Positions 9,006 to 15,347 of a stretch of DNA of 15,347 bases are shown piece after piece; positions within the stretch are counted from its first letter, which is position 1, and the number at the start of each line of letters is the position of its first letter. Both the position numbers and the translations under genes were made by a program. Origin of the DNA: Pseudomonadota bacterium (GTDB taxonomy: Bacteria > Pseudomonadota > Gammaproteobacteria > Steroidobacterales > Woeseiaceae); the NCBI GenBank assembly GCA_022567775.1, contig JADFGH010000007.1, forward strand, positions 1-15,347. Direction: 5' to 3'. The notes under the pieces are model-generated. The model ran no database searches, was not told the origin of the DNA, and worked only from the letters and a program-made list of their open reading frames with translations.

Positions 9006-10106
9006 ATGCCTGAGTATCAATTCGTCGACCTGAAGACGGACGACCGTCTTGGGACGACTATCCCCGAACAATCGCGGATTGGTGTTGACACGGAATTCGT
9101 ACGCGAGAAAACTTTCTACGCTCAGCTTTGCCTGATTCAGATCGCGACTGAAAGCGAAATTTATTGTGCTGACCCGATGGGCCTGGATGCCAGGAATGAC
9201 GATCGCGCTAAAGCGCTCTGGCAGGCAATTACCACCCCTGCCTGGGTCCTCCATTCGGGCAGACAAGACCTGGAAGTTATTTATCAAACCGTCGAGCTCA
9301 TGCCCCGCGAAGTCTTTGACACGCAGGTGGCGGCAGCGCTGCTCGGTTATCAGCCGCAAATCGGCTACGGCAACCTGGTCAACGAATTGTTTGGCATCGA
9401 GCTCGCGAAATTGCACACCCGTGCTGACTGGTCGCAACGTCCACTGCCGAACGCATTGATGGAGTATGCAGCAGAGGATGTTCAGTACCTCTTGCCAGCA
9501 TACGAAGCGCTGAGCGAACGTCTCGAAAAACTTGGCAGACTTCGATGGGCGGTCGAGGATTCTATGGACCTGCTCAACCCGTCGCTTTATGAAAGTGATG
9601 CGACGCAAGCGATAAATCGTTTGAAGGGTGCGACAAACCTGCGCGGCCGCGCACGCTGTGCCGCTGCCAGCCTCGCTGCCTGGCGGGAGCGGGAAGCGTT
9701 GCGACGCAATCGGCCACGGCAATGGATCATACGTGACTCAGTGCTGCTCGATATCGCCGTCAACCGGCCGGACACCAGGCAGAAACTCGGCGCCACGCCG
9801 GGGCTCGCAGCGCGAACTGCCGCGCGGGCAGGCGACCAGTTGCTAGGCATACTGGCGGACGCAGAAAATGAGCAATCCGATTACGAGCCGCCGCAAAAAC
9901 CGAACGAGCAGCAAAGGGCCGTCCTGAAAAAAATGCAAAAGCAGGTATCGGATGCTGCCGGGGAACTGGGGCTGGCAACCGAGCTGCTCGCGCCGAAGAA
10001 AGAATTGTCCTCGGCATTGCTCGGCAACCGCAGCCTCCGAATCTTCCGCGGCTGGCGCCGCGAGCAAGTCGGGCAACGCCTGTTGGAAATGTTAGAGGAC
10101 AGCTAA
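9006..10106 (+). CDS. rnd: Ribonuclease D
   Basis: A 3'-5' exoribonuclease that trims tRNA precursors and other small RNAs. The 366-residue protein has the DEDDy exonuclease domain first: DTEFVRE with Asp28 and Glu30, HSGRQDLEV with Asp88, and YAAEDVQYLLP with Tyr154 and Asp158, all four metal ligands plus the tyrosine. An HRDC helical domain follows, near residues 210-290, and then a second HRDC-like C-terminal region as in E. coli RNase D (375 residues). I chose ATG 9006 (MPEYQFVDL). The frame can extend back to a TTG at 8919, but that adds non-conserved sequence. Its last 15 nt overlap the end of adk on the opposite strand. Confidence 0.95.
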   Translation: MPEYQFVDLKTDDRLGTTIPEQSRIGVDTEFVREKTFYAQLCLIQIATESEIYCADPMGLDARNDDRAKALWQAITTPAWVLHSGRQDLEVIYQTVELMPREVFDTQVAAALLGYQPQIGYGNLVNELFGIELAKLHTRADWSQRPLPNALMEYAAEDVQYLLPAYEALSERLEKLGRLRWAVEDSMDLLNPSLYESDATQAINRLKGATNLRGRARCAAASLAAWREREALRRNRPRQWIIRDSVLLDIAVNRPDTRQKLGATPGLAARTAARAGDQLLGILADAENEQSDYEPPQKPNEQQRAVLKKMQKQVSDAAGELGLATELLAPKKELSSALLGNRSLRIFRGWRREQVGQRLLEMLEDS

Positions 10107-10730
10107 CAGCCGTTCGTAAACTTCGTCCATCGAACCGTCCGCATCGACGGTTTTGAGTCTGTCTCTCGACCGGTAGTACTCAATCAGCGGTTCGGTTTGT
10201 TGACGATAAACATCGAGTCGGTTTGCGATCGTCTCTGCATTGTCGTCATCCCGCTGTATCAGTTCGCCACCAGCGTCGGTGCATGCATCCAGTTCTTCCT
10301 GGGTTGAGAAATGAATGTTCAGCAATTTGCCAGTCAGCGAACAGGTACGCCGGCCGGTCAGCCGTTTCGACAGAATATCGAAATCGACGTCCATCTGGAT
10401 CACGGCATCAAGCGGCTTTCCAAGCTGATCGAGCAGATCTTCCAGGTCCTGCGCCTGTTTTTCGGTGCGTGGAAAACCATCCAGGATAAATCCTTCTTCC
10501 GCATCCGGCTCGGCCAGCCGTTCGCTGATGATGCCAAGCATGATGTCGTCGGAGACCAGCTGGCCAGCGTCCATGATGTCCCTGGCCTGCTGGCCAAATC
10601 GTGTACCTGCTGCAACAGCAGCTCGCAGCATATCCCCGGTCGATATTTGTGGAATATTTCTGTCAGCCTCAAGCCGCTTGGCCTGAGTGCCTTTACCGGA
10701 GCCGGGCGCTCCTAAAAAAACGATACGCAT
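10092..10730 (-). CDS. adk: Adenylate kinase, with a partly degenerate zinc-type lid
   Basis: Interconverts ATP plus AMP and two ADP. The product has 212 residues, a normal long-form length. Motifs are the P-loop GAPGSGKGTQ (7-16), STGDMLR (30-36) and DGFPRT (84-89). The lid starts GRRTC and ends GGELIQRDDD, resembling zinc-binding lids, yet of the four ligand positions (130, 133, 150, 153) only Cys130 and Cys150 remain, with Thr133 and Ala153 in the others. The ATG at 10730 has GAGAGAAG upstream at good spacing; an ATG 42 nt further upstream would add a non-family extension. A possible promoter lies at 10773-10801. pfp, another phosphoryl-transfer gene, is divergent from it. Confidence 0.96.
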   Translation of the reverse strand: MRIVFLGAPGSGKGTQAKRLEADRNIPQISTGDMLRAAVAAGTRFGQQARDIMDAGQLVSDDIMLGIISERLAEPDAEEGFILDGFPRTEKQAQDLEDLLDQLGKPLDAVIQMDVDFDILSKRLTGRRTCSLTGKLLNIHFSTQEELDACTDAGGELIQRDDDNAETIANRLDVYRQQTEPLIEYYRSRDRLKTVDADGSMDEVYERLLAVL

Positions 10731-10772
10731 GCGAGTCTTCTCTCGGTTTGGTGGCCCATGACGCGGCGGCAT

Positions 10773-10801
10773 ACGCTAGAGGAATTACTGAATCAGGTCA
10801 A
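10773..10801 (-). promoter_or_regulatory. Possible sigma-70 promoter for adk
   Basis: On the minus strand TTGACC (10801-10796, five of six to the -35 consensus) is followed after exactly 17 nt by TAGCGT (10778-10773, three of six to the -10 consensus). This sits about 43-70 nt before the adk ATG and directly beside the palindromic element at 10804. The -10 match is weak. Confidence 0.35.
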
Positions 10802-10803
10802 CG

Positions 10804-10906
10804 GAATTAAGGGGACGAATTAAGGGGACAGTTTACTTAATTGATGCTGAGGAATTGACCCAAAATGCGATGATCAACTCAATTAAGTAAACTGTCCCCT
10901 TAATTC
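10804..10906. repeat. Palindromic element with perfect 28-bp inverted arms and a 13-bp tandem duplication
   Basis: Positions 10817-10844 and 10879-10906 are perfect inverted copies (28 bp, containing AGGGGACAGTTTACTTAATT) around a 34-nt centre. Each arm is itself a small hairpin, AATTAAG/CTTAATT. At the left end GAATTAAGGGGAC is present twice in direct tandem (10804-10816 and 10817-10829). The arms resemble sequences that in many gammaproteobacteria accompany REP-associated transposases; this is recalled knowledge, not a search. The element occupies most of the adk/pfp divergent spacer and ends 17 nt before the pfp ATG. Its centre carries TTGACC (10855-10860), which might act as a -35 for pfp. 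Confidence 0.85.
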
Positions 10907-10923
10907 AGCAGGTGGTACCCAAA

Positions 10924-12186
10924 ATGTCCAGCATGAACGCGTTCTATGCGCAATCAGGTGGCGTTACAGCCGTCATCAACACCTCGGCCTGCGCCGTCAT
11001 CGAAACTGCCCGCAAGCACAGGAAGCAGATCTCAAATGTATACGCCGGCCACAACGGCATTATCGGTGCACTGACTGAAGACATGATTGACACCAATAGG
11101 GAGTCCGCCGCCACCATCAGAGCATTGCGTCATACACCCGGTGGCGCATTTGGCTCCGCCCGCTACAAGCTCAAAGGCATCGAGGAAAACCTCGCGGAGT
11201 ACGAACGGCTGATCGAAGTATTCAAAGCTCACAATATTGGCTACTTCTTTTATAACGGCGGCAACGACTCGATGGATACCGCACACAAGGTGTCGCTCAT
11301 CAGCAAGCGCATGGGGTTCCCGGTCCGGTGCCTGGGCATTCCAAAAACGGTCGACAATGATCTGCCGGTAACAGATAACTGCCCTGGATTTGGGTCGGTG
11401 GCCAAATACGTCGCTGTCTCAACCCAGGAGGCCGCGCTCGATGTATTGTCGATGGCCAAGACATCGACCAAAGTCTTTATCCTCGAAGTGATGGGCCGGC
11501 ATGCCGGCTGGATTGCGGCTGCCGGTGGCCTCGCCGGCACAAAACCCGGTGATGCGCCGCACATCATTCTGTTTCCCGAGATTCCGTTCAGGAAACGCGC
11601 GTTCCTGAAACGCGTTCGGGCATCTGTTCAGAAATATGACTATTGCGTCATCGTTGTCAGCGAAGGGGCATGCTACGCGAACGGCAAATTCCTTGCCGAA
11701 GCCGGAACGACCGACGCCTTCGGTCATTCCCAGCTCGGTGGTGTTGCGCCGTTTGTGGCCAACATGGTCAGAGACAATCTCGGGTACAAGTACCACTACG
11801 CAATTGCCGACTACCTGCAACGATCGGCCCGCCACATTGCATCGGCGACCGACGTCAAACAGGCGTACGCAGTCGGTGAAGCGGCTGTCAAAATGGCCAT
11901 TGCCGGCGAAACCGCCGTGATGCCGGTCATCAAACGAATATCGGATAGCCCGTACCGCTGGAAAATCGAAATGGCGCCGCTATCGCGGATTGCGAACAAG
12001 GAAAAGATGCTGCCTCGACGCTACATTTCCGCTGATGGTTTTTCGATCACCGCCGCCGCCCGACGGTACCTCCAGCCACTGATCCAGGGAGAGGATTATC
12101 CGCCATATATCAATGGCTTACCGAAGTATGCAAGCCTCAGGAAGGTCGCCGTTCCGAAGCGGCTGAAGACAAAATTTGTGGTATGA
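10924..12186 (+). CDS. pfp: Pyrophosphate-dependent 6-phosphofructokinase
   Basis: Reversibly phosphorylates fructose-6-phosphate with PPi to give fructose-1,6-bisphosphate, serving both glycolysis and gluconeogenesis. The 420-residue protein begins with NAFYAQSGGVTAVIN, typical of this group. Phosphoryl-donor choice is visible: NGGNDS (111-116) has Asp115 where ATP enzymes have Gly in GGDGS, and PKTVDND (140-146) has Lys141 where ATP enzymes have Gly in PGTIDND. Both are the PPi-type residues. MGRHAGW (190-196) binds the sugar phosphate. I chose ATG 10924 because AGGTGG (10910-10915) lies 8 nt upstream; GTG 10912 falls inside that site, and ATG 10933 is the other option. hppA follows 160 nt downstream on the same strand. 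Confidence 0.94.
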   Translation: MSSMNAFYAQSGGVTAVINTSACAVIETARKHRKQISNVYAGHNGIIGALTEDMIDTNRESAATIRALRHTPGGAFGSARYKLKGIEENLAEYERLIEVFKAHNIGYFFYNGGNDSMDTAHKVSLISKRMGFPVRCLGIPKTVDNDLPVTDNCPGFGSVAKYVAVSTQEAALDVLSMAKTSTKVFILEVMGRHAGWIAAAGGLAGTKPGDAPHIILFPEIPFRKRAFLKRVRASVQKYDYCVIVVSEGACYANGKFLAEAGTTDAFGHSQLGGVAPFVANMVRDNLGYKYHYAIADYLQRSARHIASATDVKQAYAVGEAAVKMAIAGETAVMPVIKRISDSPYRWKIEMAPLSRIANKEKMLPRRYISADGFSITAAARRYLQPLIQGEDYPPYINGLPKYASLRKVAVPKRLKTKFVV

Positions 12187-12294
12187 TTCGCCGCCTGCTG
12201 CGGACTGGCCCTGTCATCAGGGACGCGAACCGGCAGGACTCCTGCGCAAAAAAGAATTATCTGATGCAGGGCTTCAAACATCGAATAACTTTCG

Positions 12295-12319
12295 CCCCGG
12301 GTGCCTGAATGCGCCGGGG
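12295..12319 (+). promoter_or_regulatory. Small hairpin upstream of hppA
   Basis: CCCCGG (12295-12300) pairs with CCGGGG (12314-12319), 27 nt before the hppA ATG. Two more short palindromes lie earlier in the 160-nt pfp/hppA spacer: CCCTG-TCAT-CAGGG and GCAGG-ACT-CCTGC, near 12210-12245. None has a T-tract, so they do not look like intrinsic terminators and read-through from pfp is plausible. A leader-RNA role is possible, but I recognise no riboswitch class. Confidence 0.3.
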
Positions 12320-12346
12320 TGATTCATGTGATTGGGAGAAAATCTA

Positions 12347-14386
12347 ATGACAAACGAGTTGGCGCTATGGCTCGCCATAGGCTCGGGGGTTCTGGCAGTT
12401 TTGTACGGACTCTTATCCGCGCAGTGGATACTCAGGCAGCCGGCCGGTAACGAACGCATGCAGGAAATTGCCCGGGCTATTCAGGAAGGCGCAAACGCAT
12501 ACATGAACCGCCAATACTTTACGATCGGGGTGGTCGGCATTGTGTTGTTCGTGCTACTCGGCATCGTACTTAACTGGGCAACCGCGATCGGTTTTGCAAT
12601 CGGAGCTGTTCTCTCGAGCCTGACCGGTTACATCGGAATGTTCGTGTCCGTGCGTGCCAATGTTCGTACTGCTGAAGCTGCTACCCATGGGGTTAACGCG
12701 GCACTGAACATTGCCTTTCGCGGCGGCGCAATTACCGGATTGCTGGTCGTAGGACTGGCACTGATCGGCGTCGCCGGTTATTTCCTGATCCTGACCAGCA
12801 GGGGTGTCAGTACTGACGATACTATTCACGCATTGATCGGCCTGGCGTTCGGTGGTTCCTTGATTTCCATCTTTGCCCGGCTTGGCGGCGGAATCTTTAC
12901 GAAAGGCGCAGACGTCGGCGCAGACTTGGTCGGCAAAGTCGAAGCAGGCATTCCGGAAGACGATCCACGCAACCCGGCTGTTATTGCCGATAACGTCGGC
13001 GACAATGTCGGCGACTGCGCAGGTATGGCGGCTGACCTTTTTGAAACCTACGCAGTAACTATCATCGCGACCATGTTGCTGGGAACCGTCGTTGCATCGA
13101 GTATTGGCGCTGCCGCGGTAATTTATCCCCTGGTCCTTGGCGCTGTATCGATCGTTGCCTCGATTATCGGTACGTTCTTCGTCAAAACATCCGACGGCGG
13201 CAAGATAATGGGGGCGCTGTACAAAGGTGTGATTGTGGCCGGCGTAATTGCCGCAATCGCGTTTTACTTCATTACGGACATGATGTTGGCCGACAGCGGC
13301 AACGCGATGGGCATCTATGGCTCGGCACTGATCGGTCTCGCATTGACCGCGGCCCTGGTTTACATCACCGAGTACTACACCGGGACCGACTACAAGCCCG
13401 TTAGGGCAATTGCGGAAGCATCACTGACCGGTGACGCAACCAACATCATTGCCGGCCTCGGCGTTTCGATGAAGGCAACCGCATGGCCGGTGATTGCAGT
13501 TTGCGCAAGCATCTGGGGCGCGTTCATGCTGGCACCAGCTGATGATTCGCTTGCTGGCCTCTACAACATCGCAATTGCCGCAACATCAATGCTATCGATG
13601 ACCGGCGTAATCGTCGCGCTCGACGCATTTGGGCCGATCACCGACAATGCCGGTGGCATTGCCGAAATGGCCAAATTGCCGCCCGAGATTCGCAAGATTA
13701 CGGATCAACTGGATGCAGTCGGCAATACGACGAAGGCGGTCACCAAAGGCTACGCCATCGGCTCCGCCGGACTGGCCGCGCTGGTGCTGTTCGCGGACTA
13801 CACGCATGCGCTCGAAGCTCAGGGCATCAACGTGGCTTTCGACTTGTCTGATTATCGCGTTATTGTCGGGTTGTTAATTGGTGGCCTCATACCGTTCCTG
13901 TTTGCCTCGATGGCGATGGAGGCCGTTGGCCGTGCCGCCGGATCGGTCGTCAACGAAGTACGCCGCCAGTTCAGGGAAATCGAAGGCATCATGGAGGGAA
14001 CCGGCAAACCTGATTATGGCCGCGCGGTTGACCTGCTGACCAAGGCGGCGATCAGGGAAATGGTGGTGCCTTCACTGCTACCGATTGGTGTACCGTTGAT
14101 CATTGGCCTCGTCCTTGGTCCGGTCGCCCTGGGCGGACTGCTGCTCGGCACGATCATCACAGGCATCTTCCTGGCCATCTCGATGACCGCAGGTGGCGGC
14201 GCCTGGGACAACGCCAAGAAATATATTGAAGATGGTCATTTCGGTGGCAAGGGATCAGATGCTCACAAAGCCGCGGTGACCGGGGACACGGTCGGCGACC
14301 CGTACAAAGACACCGCCGGCCCGGCCATCAATCCCTTGATCAAGATCATCAACATTGTGGCCCTGCTGATGGTGCCGTTGCTTTAG
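12347..14386 (+). CDS. hppA: Membrane-bound proton-translocating pyrophosphatase, K+-independent type
   Basis: A 679-residue, roughly 16-helix inner-membrane pump that couples hydrolysis of PPi to proton export and may run in reverse. Cytoplasmic catalytic motifs are [11 protein letters not shown] (189-199), [19 protein letters not shown] (205-223) and, near the C-terminus, [14 protein letters not shown] and [18 protein letters not shown]. In [10 protein letters not shown], starting at residue 459, Lys463 replaces the alanine of K+-dependent enzymes, which marks the K+-independent proton-pumping class. ATG 12347 is preceded by GGGAG (12334-12338); a TTG at 12332 is unlikely. pfp upstream uses the same metabolite, so the pair likely balances PPi between glycolysis and the proton gradient. 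A palindromic element begins 4 nt after the stop. Confidence 0.97.
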   Translation: MTNELALWLAIGSGVLAVLYGLLSAQWILRQPAGNERMQEIARAIQEGANAYMNRQYFTIGVVGIVLFVLLGIVLNWATAIGFAIGAVLSSLTGYIGMFVSVRANVRTAEAATHGVNAALNIAFRGGAITGLLVVGLALIGVAGYFLILTSRGVSTDDTIHALIGLAFGGSLISIFARLGGGIFTKGADVGADLVGKVEAGIPEDDPRNPAVIADNVGDNVGDCAGMAADLFETYAVTIIATMLLGTVVASSIGAAAVIYPLVLGAVSIVASIIGTFFVKTSDGGKIMGALYKGVIVAGVIAAIAFYFITDMMLADSGNAMGIYGSALIGLALTAALVYITEYYTGTDYKPVRAIAEASLTGDATNIIAGLGVSMKATAWPVIAVCASIWGAFMLAPADDSLAGLYNIAIAATSMLSMTGVIVALDAFGPITDNAGGIAEMAKLPPEIRKITDQLDAVGNTTKAVTKGYAIGSAGLAALVLFADYTHALEAQGINVAFDLSDYRVIVGLLIGGLIPFLFASMAMEAVGRAAGSVVNEVRRQFREIEGIMEGTGKPDYGRAVDLLTKAAIREMVVPSLLPIGVPLIIGLVLGPVALGGLLLGTIITGIFLAISMTAGGGAWDNAKKYIEDGHFGGKGSDAHKAAVTGDTVGDPYKDTAGPAINPLIKIINIVALLMVPLL

Positions 14387-14390
14387 CCGC

Positions 14391-14597
14391 AAAAGGGGTC
14401 AGATCCCTTAGAACCGGCAGCGGGTGGATTATGCGCATCGCGGCTGGAAGCCGCTCCTACGTTACGATTGGCAGGATCGTCGGAGCGGCTTCCAGCCGCG
14501 AATACCAAACTTCATGGTAAGACATCGCATCGTTTTGACGCCGGTCACAATTTTATGGGACAGCAGTGGGATCCGACCCCTTTTGGGGACCCCTTTT
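14391..14597. mobile_element. MITE-like element with 16-bp terminal inverted repeats enclosing a REP pair
   Basis: AAAAGGGGTCAGATCC (14391-14406) recurs inverted at 14569-14584 with one mismatch, bounding 194 bp with no coding capacity. GACCCCTTTT at the right end is duplicated in direct tandem with a 13-nt period (14575-14584 and 14588-14597). Inside is a long REP hairpin, listed separately. It fills the gap between the convergent hppA and EAL-protein genes, starting 4 nt after one stop and ending 7 nt before the other. No target-site duplication was identified and no transposase is present, so mobility is inferred from the terminal repeats. Confidence 0.7.
14438..14501. repeat. Inverted REP pair (BIME-like), perfect 20-bp stem
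   Basis: TCGCGGCTGGAAGCCGCTCC (14438-14457) pairs perfectly with 14482-14501. The 24-nt centre has its own stem, ACGAT (14464-14468) with ATCGT (14476-14480). Each arm also folds on itself as GCGGCT/AGCCGC. On the minus strand the left unit reads GTAGGAGCGGCTTCCAGCCG, a GTAG-headed REP. This hairpin could block exonucleases or help terminate both convergent transcripts. Confidence 0.85.
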
Positions 14598-14604
14598 GCG
14601 ATCC

Positions 14605-15347
14605 TTAGCTGAGAGCGTTGTTCTCATTTTTGGGATTGAGTATGCGATAGGTGCCGGTGGATCCGGATCCCAACGTCGTTGGTGGTTCGACGAAGTTGCC
14701 TTGCACAAAATCGACGCCGATGTCTCTGAGCCAATCGAAGTCTTCCTGCTCTTCAACTTGCTCGGCAACTACTCTGAATTCCATCGTGCGTGCCAGCTTG
14801 ATCATGGCGGCAACCATCTCCCGGTTGACCTGATCCGAACTCAGGCTGCGAGTGTATGTACCGTCAATTTTCAGGTAGTCGATCGGCAGGTGTTTAAGAC
14901 TCGAGAATGAGCCAAGACCGCTACCGAAATCATCGAGGGCAAATTCGCAACCAATGCCATGCAGGACTTCGATGAAGCGCTGCGCGTGTTGCAGGTTGGT
15001 CGAAATCGCGCTTTCGGTTACTTCGAAGCAAATGCTGGATGGTGGCACGCCGCTGTGATCCAGTGCCTCGACAACGAAGCCCAGGAAGCCCTCATCCCCC
15101 AGGGTCTGCCCGGATATGTTGATAGCGCAGCTACGCTGGCTGGCCAATTTAATTTCACCGGAATTAATTGCCGCCAGCGTCGCATTAACCACCCAGCGGT
15201 CGATTTGCAGCATCAGTTGATAGCGCTCGGCTGAACGGAGAAAGTCCGCACTGTTAGCATGGCGGCCGTGTTCGTCGGGCAAACGAAGCAGAATCTCAAC
15301 GGCTGGGCCCGAATTGTTGCCGGAGCGGGTGGCGATTATGCGCTGCA
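14605..15347 (-). CDS. EAL-domain cyclic-di-GMP phosphodiesterase, N-terminus outside the window
   Basis: The C-terminal part of a signalling protein that enters from the right edge with no start codon needed inside the window; 247 codons are present. It holds an essentially complete EAL domain: EILLR (Glu at 15295-15297), AINISGQTL with the metal-site Asn, FEVTES, LDDFGSG, YLKID, VVAEQVE and VQGNFVEPP. All canonical metal-binding and catalytic positions (E, N, E, DD, K, E, Q) are filled, so hydrolysis of c-di-GMP to pGpG is likely. Upstream sensor, PAS or GGDEF domains cannot be seen. The TTG codon at 15282 lies inside the domain and is not a real start. It converges on hppA, separated by the MITE-like element. 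Confidence 0.9.
   Translation of the reverse strand, partial: QRIIATRSGNNSGPAVEILLRLPDEHGRHANSADFLRSAERYQLMLQIDRWVVNATLAAINSGEIKLASQRSCAINISGQTLGDEGFLGFVVEALDHSGVPPSSICFEVTESAISTNLQHAQRFIEVLHGIGCEFALDDFGSGLGSFSSLKHLPIDYLKIDGTYTRSLSSDQVNREMVAAMIKLARTMEFRVVAEQVEEQEDFDWLRDIGVDFVQGNFVEPPTTLGSGSTGTYRILNPKNENNALS

Noticed and set aside
10092..10106. 15-nt overlap of the convergent rnd and adk 3' ends as a frameshift sign.
   Set aside because: Both proteins have normal family lengths and C-termini; short convergent overlaps are common in compact genomes.
12187..12346. Structured leader or riboswitch before hppA.
   Set aside because: Only short generic palindromes are present and no known riboswitch consensus is recognisable; kept only as a low-confidence hairpin.

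Overview
The window is a gene-dense chromosomal segment of a moderately GC-rich bacterium, most likely a gammaproteobacterium. MetK, HemL, Mpl, RNase D and CpdA all read like gammaproteobacterial proteins, and Mpl and RNase D in particular are typical of that class. The lineage cannot be fixed more finely from sequence alone. There are twelve protein genes, two of which have an unusual or window-truncated 5' end. I found no tRNA, rRNA, CRISPR array or transposase gene. No gene-free stretch exceeds 300 bases.

Layout. (1) 192-2679, plus strand: metK and ahcY, the SAM synthesis and SAH recycling pair, 13 nt apart. (2) 2687-2844: a run of five hairpins with no gene. (3) 2921-4593, plus strand: a CpdA-type cAMP phosphodiesterase whose frame lacks a normal start codon, overlapping by 4 nt a secreted or lipid-anchored TraB/GumN-family protein. 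(4) 4742-4906, minus strand: a 54-residue rubredoxin, divergent from hemL (5003-6271, plus strand). (5) 8888 down to 6408, minus strand: a small membrane protein of unknown function, mpl (murein peptide recycling) and a LON-domain protein. (6) 9006-10106, plus strand: rnd, overlapping the 3' end of adk (minus strand) by 15 nt. (7) 10924-14386, plus strand: pyrophosphate-dependent phosphofructokinase (pfp) followed by a K+-independent-type proton-pumping pyrophosphatase (hppA). (8) 14605 to the right edge, minus strand: the EAL domain of a cyclic-di-GMP phosphodiesterase whose N-terminal part lies outside the window.

The clearest functional module is adk, pfp and hppA, which centre on adenylate and pyrophosphate energy. 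PFP uses PPi in place of ATP, and the membrane pyrophosphatase interconverts PPi and the proton gradient.

The least explained part of the window is its set of small palindromic elements. The three convergent intergenic gaps (4594-4741, 6272-6407 and 14387-14604) each hold REP-like or MITE-like inverted repeats. The divergent adk/pfp spacer holds another with perfect 28-bp arms. The fourth convergent pair, rnd/adk, overlaps and leaves no room for one. Three of these elements carry a short direct duplication at one end with the same 13-nt period. They resemble targets of REP-associated (TnpA_REP, HUH-type) transposases, but no such gene is present here.
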